Assembly: GCA_041306005.1 (NCBI GenBank)
Contig: JBFYKJ010000099.1
Location: forward strand, 1 to 13,314
Reading direction: 5' to 3'
Length of the DNA stretch: 13,314 nt
From: JBFYKJ01 sp041306005
GTDB lineage: Archaea; Altiarchaeota; Altiarchaeia; JAFGQM01
Shown here: positions 5,026 to 11,381 of the stretch, piece by piece
Numbering within the stretch: the first letter of the stretch is position 1
Layout of the letters: each line of letters begins with the position of its first letter
Translations under genes and position numbers: made by a program
The notes under the pieces: generated by a model
The model's input: only the letters and a program-made list of their open reading frames with translations
What the model was told of the DNA's origin: nothing
The model's database searches: none

Positions 5026-5535
5026 ATGGGAAACGGGTGCGGGCCGGGCCGGAAGAGAAGGGGTACGGTTTCGGGTTTCGGGTCTTCAGTCCCGGGCCAG
5101 GACCCGAGGTTCGGCAAAGCCGAACCTGGGCACGAGGAACCTGCGGTTCCTGTGCGCAAGGACCGAAGGTCCTTCGCGCCCAACTTGCTTTCGGCAAGTT
5201 CGGGCCCAAGACCCAAGACCGAAGACGCATTTCGCGGCCCCGGTCGCCCCCGCCTTGCGCGCAGGGTCTCCTTAGACCTGGAAGCCGACTACTTCAAGCC
5301 GGCGGGCATCCCTATGAGGGACCTCGAGATGGTCTCACTGACCTTGGAAGAAACGGAGGCCCTGAGGCTCTCAGACCTCGAGGACCTCGAGCAGGAGGAC
5401 GCCGCGAAGAGGATGGGCGTGTCAAGAAGGACGTTTTGGAGGGAGCTGCAGTCGGCGAGGAAGAAGACCGCGGACGCGCTCGTGAACGGGAAAGCGATCA
5501 AGATTGAGAGGGCTTGCGATAAACCGGGAGCTTGA
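5026..5535 (+). CDS. DUF134-family DNA-binding protein with an in-frame palindromic insertion
   Basis: Residues from about 71 to 165 match DUF134: GPGRPRLARRV, ADYFKPAGIPMRDLEMV, LTLEETEALRLSDLEDLEQEDAAKRMGVSRRTFWRELQSAR (a sigma-70 region 4-like HTH) and KKTADALVNGKAIKIER. Family members begin right at the GxGRPRxxRRV segment. Here the protein starts MGNGCGPGRKRRG, then carries about 60 low-complexity residues, then GPGR again and PRLARRV. The added 195 bases (5041-5236) contain four tiled hairpins and flanking 7-base repeats like those at 565-872, so a palindromic element appears to have inserted in frame. The start at ATG 5026 is set by the TATA box. It heads the operon and is the likely regulator. 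Confidence 0.88.
   Translation: MGNGCGPGRKRRGTVSGFGSSVPGQDPRFGKAEPGHEEPAVPVRKDRRSFAPNLLSASSGPRPKTEDAFRGPGRPRLARRVSLDLEADYFKPAGIPMRDLEMVSLTLEETEALRLSDLEDLEQEDAAKRMGVSRRTFWRELQSARKKTADALVNGKAIKIERACDKPGA
5062..5230. repeat. Bulged-hairpin element, copy 2, inside DUF134 coding sequence
   Basis: Four contiguous hairpins: 5103-5130 (CCC, bulged G, stem AGGTTCGGC, loop AAA), 5130-5155 (GCAC, bulged G, stem AGGAACC, loop TGC), 5154-5179 (GCGC, stem AAGGACC, loop GAA, bulged C) and 5178-5205 (GCCC, stem AACTTGC, loop TTTCG, bulged C). They are bracketed by 7-base-period repeats: GGTTTCGGGTTTCGGGTCTT on the left and AAGACCCAAGACCGAAGAC on the right, in inverted orientation. The order G-bulge, G-bulge, C-bulge, C-bulge makes the whole element mirror-symmetric. 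Confidence 0.88.
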
Positions 5536-5566
5536 GATAAAATAGAAGGCTTGCGATAGAACCAAA
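5510..5566 (+). repeat. Degenerate tandem repeat at the DUF134-DsrE junction
   Basis: Three related units with spacing 18 and 19 bases: GGCTTGCGATAAACC (5511), GAGCTTGAGATAAAATAG (5528) and GGCTTGCGATAGAACC (5548). The DUF134 stop codon lies in the second unit. Possibly a local duplication. Confidence 0.6.
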
Positions 5567-5576
5567 GGTGCGAAAG

Positions 5577-5900
5577 ATGAAGCTGGGGATAATATTGGGG
5601 ACCGACAACGCGGAGACTGTATGGAACGCGTTCAGGCTGGGCAACACGGCGCTTAGGGCGGGGAACGAAGTCTCGGTCTTCCTCATGAACAGCGGAGTCG
5701 CGGCGGCGGGCATGGAGTCGGAGGCGTACGATATTCGCGCCCAGAGAGGGGCCTTCACCGCGGGCGGGGGCCGGCTCATAGCGTGCGGGACCTGCATGCT
5801 CTCGAGGAAGATGGACGGCTCCGCGGAGTGCCCGGCGTCGAACATGGCGGAGCTTCTCAAGCTCATTGAAGAATCGGACAAAGTAGTGACGTTTGGATAG
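5577..5900 (+). CDS. DsrE/DsrF-like sulfur-relay family protein
   Basis: The 107-residue protein has a DsrE-type fold: strand MKLGIILGTD, helix NAETVWNAFRLGNTAL, strand EVSVFLMNSG, and the conserved Cys region LIACGTCMLSRKM (Cys70 and Cys73), with Cys85 following and the last strand DKVVTFG. DsrE-family proteins carry sulfane sulfur on a Cys in sulfur relays; which acceptor is used here is unknown. ATG 5577 is chosen over the in-frame GTG 5568 because AGGTG (5566-5570) sits at Shine-Dalgarno distance from it. Next to NifX-like, ferredoxin-ATPase and radical SAM genes, a part in Fe-S assembly or sulfur delivery is a reasonable inference. Confidence 0.85.
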   Translation: MKLGIILGTDNAETVWNAFRLGNTALRAGNEVSVFLMNSGVAAAGMESEAYDIRAQRGAFTAGGGRLIACGTCMLSRKMDGSAECPASNMAELLKLIEESDKVVTFG

Positions 5901-5929
5901 CAAAGGAATGCAAACGCATATATCGGCAG

Positions 5930-5969
5930 AATCAAGACACAGACAGAGAATCAAAACACAGATAGCAAC
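5930..5969 (+). repeat. 19-base tandem duplication before the DUF5320 gene
   Basis: AATCAAGACACAGACAGAG (5930-5948) is followed directly by AATCAAAACACAGATAGC (from 5949), two copies with three differences. A TATA-like ATATAT at 5918-5923 just upstream may give this gene an additional promoter. Confidence 0.6.
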
Positions 5970-5999
5970 AAGATAAAAAAATATTCGGAGGAAAATAAA

Positions 6000-6203
6000 A
6001 TGCCAAGAGGAGACGGAACGGGGCCCGAGGGTAAAGGGCCAAAGACTGGACGTGGGATGGGCAGCTGCCCGCCCGCGGGTGGTGGAACAGGCGCCGGAAG
6101 GGGCGCTGGAAGAGGTGCGGGCACAGGCGCCGGAAGGGGTGCTGGTGCTGGCAGGGGCCTTGGTGCCGGAAGACGCCGGCGCCAGGGGCAGGCCGGAGTG
6201 TAG
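6000..6203 (+). CDS. DUF5320-type small Gly/Arg-rich protein
   Basis: The 67-residue product opens with the hallmark MPRGDGTGPEGKGPKTGRGM of DUF5320 proteins, followed by one Cys (GSCPPAGG) and then a low-complexity tail of GAGRGAG-type repeats ending RRRRQGQAGV. Such small proteins are regularly found beside NifX-like and Mrp/MinD-type ferredoxin ATPase genes in anaerobes, but their role is unknown. A strong Shine-Dalgarno GGAGG (5988-5992) precedes ATG 6000. Family members often carry more Cys and a C-terminal coiled coil; here the tail seems replaced by expanded Gly-Ala-Arg repeats, which could bind nucleic acid, though this is a guess. Confidence 0.8.
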   Translation: MPRGDGTGPEGKGPKTGRGMGSCPPAGGGTGAGRGAGRGAGTGAGRGAGAGRGLGAGRRRRQGQAGV

Positions 6204-6246
6204 GCGCATGCGAACCTATAGGGCGTAAGAGGCTGCAAGGGCCAAG

Positions 6247-6504
6247 ATGGGATATGCGATGGATCCGGCGGAGTCTGCGGCGATACTAGTGCTCGCGTTC
6301 AGCTTTTTGTTCTGGTACGCGTCGAAGCAGAAGCGCTGCTGGTACCGCAGGTACATGCTGCCCCTCATGGTCGCATCGTTCGCGCTCGTATTCCCGAGCA
6401 CGGTAGCCAAGATAGTTGTGCTCGTGTCGGCCTTTTTGGTCTATTACGGCTTCAGGGGCTATGGCAAAGAGAAAGCAAAGGCTTCAAAAGAGGGAAAAAA
6501 ATGA
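6247..6504 (+). CDS. Small three-helix membrane protein, unknown function
   Basis: I do not recognise this 85-residue protein. It has three hydrophobic segments (about residues 10-25, 38-53 and 56-71) separated by the basic, aromatic loop SKQKRCWYRRY and capped by a Lys-rich cytoplasmic tail (YGKEKAKASKEGKK). The charge pattern suggests the first loop and the tail are inside. The stop codon overlaps the NifX-like start by four bases (ATGA 6501-6504), so the two are translationally coupled, which argues that it is real and works in the same process. It might anchor a member of the cluster at the membrane. The start at 6247 is the first ATG; an internal ATG 12 bases later is also possible. Confidence 0.7.
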   Translation: MGYAMDPAESAAILVLAFSFLFWYASKQKRCWYRRYMLPLMVASFALVFPSTVAKIVVLVSAFLVYYGFRGYGKEKAKASKEGKK

Positions 6505-6869
6505 AAGTGATGGTCGCATCTGCGGGCAAGGACATATCCAGCCAGGTCCATGAGACCTTTGGGAGGTGCCCTTGGTTTTTGGCGGTGGAGGTACGGGACG
6601 GCAAGATGGCCGGCTGGAAGGCGGTGGAGAACACGAGCCACACGGGCGCGGGCAGCGTAGGCATATCAGCCGCGGAGCTGGTCGCCAACCTGGGCGCCGA
6701 AGCGGTGATGGCCAAGAGGATAGGCCCGAAGGCCATGGACATCCTCACCCAGTTCGGCATAGCGGTCTATATATCAGAGGGCACTGTGGGGGAAGCGATC
6801 GGCAAGCTGATACGGGGCGAACTTAAGAAAGCCGTTCAGTCTTCGGGATGCGGCGACTGCCCAAAGTGA
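6501..6869 (+). CDS. NifX/NafY-like (dinitrogenase Fe-Mo cofactor biosynthesis family) protein
   Basis: The 122-residue protein matches the small NifX/NifB-C-terminal family that binds iron-sulfur or Fe-Mo precursor clusters: MKVMVASAGKDISSQVHETFGRCPWF, the NTSHTGAGSVGISAAELVANLGAEAVMAKRIGPKAMDIL core and GIAVYISEGTVGEAIGKLIRGEL. It ends SGCGDCPK, a CxxC pair that could bind metal. Outside nitrogenase systems these proteins are commonly encoded with Mrp/MinD-type ATPases, as here, and no nitrogenase gene is present in this window, so a cluster-carrier or iron-binding role is more likely than nitrogen fixation. It overlaps the preceding gene by 4 bases and the next by 4 bases (GTGA). Confidence 0.9.
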   Translation: MKVMVASAGKDISSQVHETFGRCPWFLAVEVRDGKMAGWKAVENTSHTGAGSVGISAAELVANLGAEAVMAKRIGPKAMDILTQFGIAVYISEGTVGEAIGKLIRGELKKAVQSSGCGDCPK

Positions 6870-7666
6870 GGGTAACAATACTCGTCGAGAACACGAAGCC
6901 GCCGGGCTCCGGGCTTGAATGCGAGTTCGGCTTTTCCGCTTTCGTAGAGTTCAACGGCAAGAGGGTGCTCTTTGACACCGGCGCCTCCGATGCGTTCATC
7001 AAGAACGCGGAGAAGCTGGGCATAGACTTGGGAAAGACGGACTTTGTCGTCCTGAGCCACGGCCACTGGGACCACGCCGGCGGGCTGCCGCACATGATAA
7101 AAGAGTTCGACACAAAGAGGATGACATTCATCTCGCACCCGGGCGCCTTTGAGGAGAAGGTCCACGGCAGCAGGCCCTACATAGGGTGCCCGATAAGCCG
7201 GGCAGATGCCGAAAAGGCGTTCGGCAAATGCGTGTTCACAAAAAAGGCATCTGAGTTCATGCCCGGGGCTGTGTTCCTCGGCGAAGTGGGCCGGGGGTGC
7301 GAAGACCCTGGCACATGCGGGGCGCATGTAGCCGGCGGGAGGGCCGTGCCCGACCCGATGAAGGACGACTCCGCAGTGGTGTTTAAGACCGACAAGGGCG
7401 CGGTGCTCCTGACGGGCTGCTCCCACAGCGGGATACTGAACCTGGCCAAGGCGGCCGAGGCCTACGGAAAGCTTCATGCCGTCATAGGCGGCTTTCACCT
7501 TTACGACGCCGATGAATCAAGATTGGATAGGGTAATCTCCGGGCTCGGGGAGATGGGCATAACCAGGCTCATGCCGGGCCACTGCACCGGGGACGGGCCG
7601 ATAAGGCGGATGGAAAAGGAGCTAGGCGCAAGACGGATAACGGCCGGGGAGGCGATCACGATATGA
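6866..7666 (+). CDS. Metallo-beta-lactamase-fold hydrolase, COG1237 family
   Basis: From GTG 6866 the product has 266 residues. It starts VRVTILVENT as in COG1237 (the family containing the methanopterin-pathway RFAP synthase-like MBL proteins), has VLFDTGAS, the metal motif SHGHWDH (His65, His67, Asp69, His70), TGCSHSGILNL, VIGGFHL and MPGHCTGD near the C-terminus. These give a two-metal active site. The physiological substrate is unknown; the family name linked to tetrahydromethanopterin synthesis should not be assumed. GTG 6866 is preferred to an in-frame ATG at 6848 because it makes a GTGA 4-base overlap with the NifX-like stop, the same coupling seen at the two other junctions in this operon. 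Confidence 0.88.
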   Translation: MRVTILVENTKPPGSGLECEFGFSAFVEFNGKRVLFDTGASDAFIKNAEKLGIDLGKTDFVVLSHGHWDHAGGLPHMIKEFDTKRMTFISHPGAFEEKVHGSRPYIGCPISRADAEKAFGKCVFTKKASEFMPGAVFLGEVGRGCEDPGTCGAHVAGGRAVPDPMKDDSAVVFKTDKGAVLLTGCSHSGILNLAKAAEAYGKLHAVIGGFHLYDADESRLDRVISGLGEMGITRLMPGHCTGDGPIRRMEKELGARRITAGEAITI

Positions 7667-8550
7667 AAATAGCCGTAGTCGGGGGCAAGGGCGGGACCGG
7701 GAAATCCACGGTCGCCACATGCTTGGCGATAGAGTCATCGCGCTCTAAAAAGACAATGCTTGTCGACTGCGACGTCGAGTGCCCGAACGACCACCTGATG
7801 GTTTCGGCTAAATTGCGAAGGTCGGCATACGTCTACCAGATGACGCCCAAGTGGGACTTTGCCAAGTGCGTCAAATGCGGCAGGTGCGCGCAGGTGTGCA
7901 AGCAGGACGCGATAGTCTTTGTGAGGGGCAAAAACCCGGCGTTTGTGAAAGACAGGTGCATAGGGTGCGGCGCCTGCATAGTCGCCTGCCCGCAGGGCGC
8001 CATCTCCAAGTCAAAGAGGCCGATAGGCAAGATCTCGGAGGGCGGCGCATACGGGGTGCATCTCATATCGGGCGAACTGAACATCGGGGAATTGGCCTCC
8101 GGCGAGGTCGTCGCGGAAGTAAGAAAGTACGCCGAAGCCGCCGAGAGGGTAGATGAGTTTGAGAACGTCTTCATAGATTCTGCCGCCGGCATAGGCTGCC
8201 CGGTCATAGCATCCATCGTGGGCACCGATTACGTCGTGGCGGTGACCGAGCCGACGCCCTCCGCCCTGCACGACATGAAAAGGGTCCTTCACGTGGCGAA
8301 GCACTTTGGGATACCCTGCGGCATAGTGATAAACAAGTCCGACTTGCACGCCGGCTTTTGCAAAAAGATAGAGAGATACGCGGGAACCGAAGGGATGCCC
8401 GTAATAGGCAAGATGCCCTACCGCAGGGAGTTCGTCGACTCGGCCGTGGGGATGAAGCCCGTGACTGAGACAAATCCTGAATACAAAAAGGTGTTTTCTG
8501 GGATGCTCGCCAGTATACAACAGGCCTTAAAGGATGAAAACAGCCTATAA
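7663..8550 (+). CDS. MinD/Mrp-superfamily P-loop ATPase with inserted ferredoxin domain (COG1149)
   Basis: The 295-residue protein starts with the deviant Walker A motif GGKGGTGKST (residues 7-16), then VDCDVECPN, a two-[4Fe-4S] ferredoxin insert (CVKCGRCAQVCKQ with Cys69, 72, 75, 79, and CIGCGACIVACPQ with Cys99, 102, 105, 109), then VFIDSAAGIGCPVIAS, VTEPTPSALHDMKR and the GIVINKSDL nucleotide-binding region. Relatives of the Mrp/NBP35 type act as Fe-S scaffold or carrier ATPases. Two such genes often occur in tandem; only one is here. It overlaps the MBL gene by 4 bases (ATGA). Its C-terminal codons are part of a 20-base repeat that is copied into the next gene's start region. Confidence 0.93.
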   Translation: MKIAVVGGKGGTGKSTVATCLAIESSRSKKTMLVDCDVECPNDHLMVSAKLRRSAYVYQMTPKWDFAKCVKCGRCAQVCKQDAIVFVRGKNPAFVKDRCIGCGACIVACPQGAISKSKRPIGKISEGGAYGVHLISGELNIGELASGEVVAEVRKYAEAAERVDEFENVFIDSAAGIGCPVIASIVGTDYVVAVTEPTPSALHDMKRVLHVAKHFGIPCGIVINKSDLHAGFCKKIERYAGTEGMPVIGKMPYRREFVDSAVGMKPVTETNPEYKKVFSGMLASIQQALKDENSL

Positions 8551-8590
8551 CCGATGAAAACAGCCTATAAAGGATGAAAACAGTATACGG
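8531..8590 (+). repeat. Three tandem 20-base copies spanning the ATPase end and radical SAM start
   Basis: AGGATGAAAACAGCCTATAA (8531-8550), CCGATGAAAACAGCCTATAA (8551-8570) and AGGATGAAAACAGTATACGG (8571-8590) follow each other exactly. The first copy supplies the stop of the ATPase gene, the third supplies the ATG of the radical SAM gene, and each contains an ATGAAAACA initiation-like sequence. The middle copy is an ATG followed by five sense codons in a different context. Confidence 0.9.
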
Positions 8591-9347
8591 CCCGGTGCCG
8601 TCGTGGAGGCTTGGGAGGTCTTTGGGCGTGGACCCGGTCTGCGCCGAGAGGAAGACGTGCTCGTTCGACTGCATCTACTGCCAGCTTGGGAAGACGCTGG
8701 TGAAGACCTCAAAGAGGCGCGAGTTCATATCCGCGGAGCGGCTCGAGAAGGACCTGCGGGAGGCCCTGCAGCGGGCCAAGGCCGATGTGGTGACCTTCTC
8801 GGGCACTGCCGAGCCGACGCTCGCAAGCAACCTTGGGGAGCTAGTCGATGTAGTGAGGAAGCTCACGGGCCTGCCCGTCGCGATACTGACCAACTCGTCC
8901 CTGATGGGCATGCCCGAAGTTGCGAAAGACCTCTCCAAGTTCGACATCGTCGTCGCTAAGCTCGATGCGCCAAGCGAGGCCCTGTTCAAGAAGATAGACC
9001 AGCCGCTTCCCGGGACGACTCTTAAGGGGGTCGTAGCCGCGATAAAGGATTTCAAGCGCGCGTTCAAGGGCAGGCTGGACCTGCAGATGATGTTCACCGA
9101 AGAGAACAAGGGCTACGCAAAGGAGATGGCGGACCTTGCCCGCGGGATAGGGCCGGACGCGGTCGAGCTAAACACGCCCCTGCGCCCGTGCGCCGTCAAG
9201 CCGCTGGGTCCGGCGGAGATGGCGGAAATTGCAAAGCGCTTCAAGGGGCTCAACGCGATCTCGGTCTACGGCGGAAAACGGCCAAAAGTAAATGTCGATG
9301 ACATCGCCGAAGTCCACCTACGCCGGCCGGCCCTTTATTCGGGCTAA
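8574..9347 (+). CDS. Radical SAM protein, COG0731-like Fe-S oxidoreductase
   Basis: The 257-residue protein has the COG0731 signature GPVPSWRLGRSLGVD followed by the radical SAM cluster motif CSFDCIYC (Cys29, Cys33, Cys36), then FSGTAEPTLASNLGEL (the GGE-like SAM-binding motif), AILTNSSLM, VVAKLDAP, LQMMF and VELNTPLRPC. The family usually has Arg where Trp11 stands. It is expected to reductively cleave SAM; relatives are annotated as MoaA/NifB-related or wybutosine-type oxidoreductases, and the substrate is not known. Its location at the end of the NifX-ATPase cluster suggests a role in cofactor or cluster maturation. The start ATG 8574 lies in the third copy of the 20-base repeat; the gene ends at TAA 9345-9347, convergent with the second ZIP gene. 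Confidence 0.88.
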   Translation: MKTVYGPVPSWRLGRSLGVDPVCAERKTCSFDCIYCQLGKTLVKTSKRREFISAERLEKDLREALQRAKADVVTFSGTAEPTLASNLGELVDVVRKLTGLPVAILTNSSLMGMPEVAKDLSKFDIVVAKLDAPSEALFKKIDQPLPGTTLKGVVAAIKDFKRAFKGRLDLQMMFTEENKGYAKEMADLARGIGPDAVELNTPLRPCAVKPLGPAEMAEIAKRFKGLNAISVYGGKRPKVNVDDIAEVHLRRPALYSG

Positions 9348-9371
9348 CCAAGCGCCCCGTGCGCGGCTAGG

Positions 9372-10127
9372 TTATTCAACGCCTGCATGCCCCGCCAGTA
9401 CCTTTATAGCCCACATGAAGGCGACGCCCGCGATGAACAGGCCGAACGCGGCCATCGCCCTTGAGAGCTTCGGGTCCTTGTGCAATTCCGGAATGAGGTC
9501 CGACGCCGCTATGTACACGAACCCGCCCGCCGCAAACGGCAGCATGAAGGTCCGCATGGCGTCCGAGAAAAAGAAGTACCCCGCAAGGCCGCCGATGACG
9601 GCGGTCAGCTGGGAGACAAAGTTATACATGAGGGCTTTTCTTCTTCTCATCCCGCCGTGCAAAAGGACGGCAAAATCGCCCATCTCCTGGGGTATCTCGT
9701 GGGCCAGTATCAGGAACGATGTGGTGAGCCCCAGGCCGGTGTCGGTCAGGAAGGCCGCCGCTATGACCAGGCCGTCGATGAAGTTGTGTATCCCGTCGCC
9801 GAAGAGGATAAGATAAGTGTATGTGTGCACCTCGCAGTTTCCGGAATGGCAGTGGTGCCAGTGGAGGACCCGTTCTATCAGGAAGAACGCCGAGAAGCCG
9901 GCGATGAATATGAGCATCACGGCGTCGATGTCAAAAAGCCCGGATTCGATGGACTCGGGGAGCAGGTGGAGCAGGGCGCCGCCTATCATGCTCCCGGCCG
10001 CGAAGGCGACAAGGCCGAAGAGGACTCTCTGGAACGTATTGCCCTTCAGCGCAAGGGCGAACGCCCCGGCGAAGGCTACGATGCCGTCAAGGGCGGTCAT
10101 CAGAATTATCCAGACGAGCGATTGCAT
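9372..10127 (-). CDS. ZIP-family divalent metal transporter (second, divergent type)
   Basis: A 251-residue ZIP protein of a different subgroup from the one at 2023. Eight hydrophobic segments can be traced. The metal-site helices read FGDGIHNFIDGLVIAAAF (His114, Asp118) and LAHEIPQEMGDFAVLLHGG (His143, Glu144, Glu148). A short loop between TM3 and TM4 is rich in potential ligands: HWHHCHSGNCEVH (residues 89-101). The substrate is probably Zn, Fe, Mn, Co or Ni; the NikR-like gene transcribed divergently on the other side of a shared 107-base promoter region hints at nickel or a related metal. It is convergent with the radical SAM gene, 24 bases apart. Confidence 0.9.
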   Translation of the reverse strand: MQSLVWIILMTALDGIVAFAGAFALALKGNTFQRVLFGLVAFAAGSMIGGALLHLLPESIESGLFDIDAVMLIFIAGFSAFFLIERVLHWHHCHSGNCEVHTYTYLILFGDGIHNFIDGLVIAAAFLTDTGLGLTTSFLILAHEIPQEMGDFAVLLHGGMRRRKALMYNFVSQLTAVIGGLAGYFFFSDAMRTFMLPFAAGGFVYIAASDLIPELHKDPKLSRAMAAFGLFIAGVAFMWAIKVLAGHAGVE

Positions 10128-10234
10128 GACAGGTTAGCATTATTAACCTATTTAAATAAGTTATTAATTTTTATTCAAAAAACTTGAAATATTATTAATA
10201 TCCAGAAATCAGACCGAATATCGATAATCCCAAG
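10128..10234. promoter_or_regulatory. Divergent promoter region between ZIP transporter and NikR-like gene
   Basis: For the minus-strand ZIP gene, TATTTAAATA (10149-10158) is a TATA box about 22-31 bases from its ATG (10127). Between them lies AGGTTAGCATTATTAACCT (10131-10149), an inverted repeat with 6-base arms spaced by 7, a strong operator candidate; its AGGTTA half-site resembles those of DtxR/IdeR sites. On the other side, TTAATAT (10194-10200) is at TATA distance from ATG 10235, and TTCAA-AAAAC-TTGAA (10174-10188 region) within an AT-rich stretch flanked by TTATTAAT and ATTATTAAT forms another weak inverted repeat. NikR and the DtxR-like protein are both possible binders. Confidence 0.7.
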
Positions 10235-10609
10235 ATGGCCATAACAAGCGTCTCCGCGAGCGGGCAGCTGCTGAAGCAGATAGACGAGCTGATGGGCGCG
10301 GAAGGCTATTCCTCGCGCTCCGAGGTCTTCCGCGCGGGCATAAGGCAGCTCCTTGACAACCGGCGGGCCGAGCTGTCGGGGCAGACCAAATGCGTCCTTG
10401 TGATCTCATATAAAACCGGAAACCGGGATAAGCTGACAAAGCTCCAGCACGAGTCCGCAGACCTGATAGAGACGCAGATGCACACCCATCTGTCCAAGGA
10501 GATGTGCACGGAGCTGCTTGTGCTGTCCGGCCCGGGAAAACGGATAAACGAGCTTATGAAAGCGTTCAGGAGGAACGGGGCCGAGAGGGTGGTTGCAATA
10601 CCTCCCTGA
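10235..10609 (+). CDS. nikR: NikR-like nickel-responsive ribbon-helix-helix regulator
   Basis: The 124-residue protein has an N-terminal ribbon-helix-helix (residues 2-45: ITSVSASGQLLKQIDELM, SSRSEVFRAGIRQLLD) and an ACT-like C-terminal domain. The four high-affinity nickel ligands known in E. coli NikR (His76, His87, His89, Cys95) are present with identical spacing as His72, His83, His85 and Cys91 in LQHE and MHTHLSKEMC. It therefore very likely senses Ni2+ (other metals can bind the site), repressing a nickel uptake gene when bound. The best candidate target is the divergent ZIP transporter. Codons 1-3 (MAI) start the beta strand that contacts DNA, supporting ATG 10235. Confidence 0.92.
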   Translation: MAITSVSASGQLLKQIDELMGAEGYSSRSEVFRAGIRQLLDNRRAELSGQTKCVLVISYKTGNRDKLTKLQHESADLIETQMHTHLSKEMCTELLVLSGPGKRINELMKAFRRNGAERVVAIPP

Positions 10610-10663
10610 GCAGGCTAAATCGGGTTCCCGCTCAAAATTTCAAAACTCGCAAAAGGAATAAAA

Positions 10664-11356
10664 ATGGACGACGAAAAGACTCAAAGGCCTAGCATGCCCC
10701 TCATAGGGGACATGGCGCCATCTTTCAAGGCGAAGACGACGATGGGGGACATAACCTTCCCCGGCGACTACAAGGGCAAGTGGGTGATACTCTTCAGCCA
10801 CCCGGCCGACTTCACCCCCGTGTGCACGACCGAGTTCATCACCTTCGCGTCGATGCAGGACGAGCTGAGAAAGCTCAACACCGAGCTCATCGGCCTCTCG
10901 ATAGACAGCATCTACGCCCACATCGCGTGGCTCAGGACCATCAAGGAGAAGATAGTCTACAAGGGCATGAAGAACGTCGAGGTCAAGTTCCCGGTCATAG
11001 AGGACATCCGGATGGACGTTGCAAACAAGTTCGGCATGGTCCAGCCGAACGCCTCAAACACCCAGGCGGTGAGGGCGGTCTTCATCATCGACCCGAACGC
11101 CAAGATAAGGACCATCCTCTATTACCCGCTGACGACGGGAAGGAACATGGACGAGATAAAGCGGCTTATCATCGCGATGCAGAAGGCGGACAAGGAGCAG
11201 ATCGCAACACCCGCCAACTGGCAGCCGGGCGACGACGTCATCATACCTACGCCCGGGTCGTGCGGCGCCGCAAAGGAGCGGATGGAGACAAAGGAAGAGG
11301 GCAAGTACTGCCTTGACTGGTTCATCTGCTTCAGGAAGGACAAGGCGGGCAAGTAA
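10664..11356 (+). CDS. Peroxiredoxin, archaeal Prx6-type
   Basis: A 230-residue thiol peroxidase of the Prx6/AhpC-TSA family, reducing H2O2 and organic peroxides. The peroxidatic centre is HPADFTPVCTTEF with Cys54, the catalytic Thr51 and Pro52, and the conserved Arg is in RAVFIIDP. Three more Cys occur near the C-terminus (Cys200 in TPGSCGAAKE, Cys216 and Cys222 in KYCLDWFICF), as in archaeal Prx6-like 2-Cys enzymes where they act as resolving residues. The extra GSCGAAKER segment is a common archaeal variant. AAGGA (10653-10657) precedes ATG 10664 at ribosome-binding distance, and the gene follows NikR by 54 bases, so they may be cotranscribed. It would protect the Fe-S proteins nearby. Confidence 0.93.
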   Translation: MDDEKTQRPSMPLIGDMAPSFKAKTTMGDITFPGDYKGKWVILFSHPADFTPVCTTEFITFASMQDELRKLNTELIGLSIDSIYAHIAWLRTIKEKIVYKGMKNVEVKFPVIEDIRMDVANKFGMVQPNASNTQAVRAVFIIDPNAKIRTILYYPLTTGRNMDEIKRLIIAMQKADKEQIATPANWQPGDDVIIPTPGSCGAAKERMETKEEGKYCLDWFICFRKDKAGK

Positions 11357-11381
11357 GGCATTAGAATATCGCCACTTTGCG

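Noticed and set aside
5037..5507. Alternative plus-strand frame (156 codons) across DUF134
   Set aside because: The other frame carries all DUF134 motifs and follows the TATA box; this one is open because of GC-rich palindromic sequence.
5289..6209. 306-codon open frame on the minus strand
   Set aside because: It overlaps DUF134, DsrE and DUF5320 genes that match families, its translation is low-complexity at the N-terminus and resembles no family; it is a high-GC antisense shadow.
6501..6869. Nitrogen fixation locus
   Set aside because: The NifX-like protein alone is not evidence; no nifHDK, nifB or nifEN is in the window and the neighbours suggest general Fe-S handling.
6836..7498. 220-codon open frame on the minus strand
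   Set aside because: Antisense to the COG1237 hydrolase gene; no family features.
9480..10187. 235-codon open frame on the plus strand
   Set aside because: It lies antisense to the ZIP transporter, which has clear metal-site motifs; the plus-strand product has no recognisable fold.
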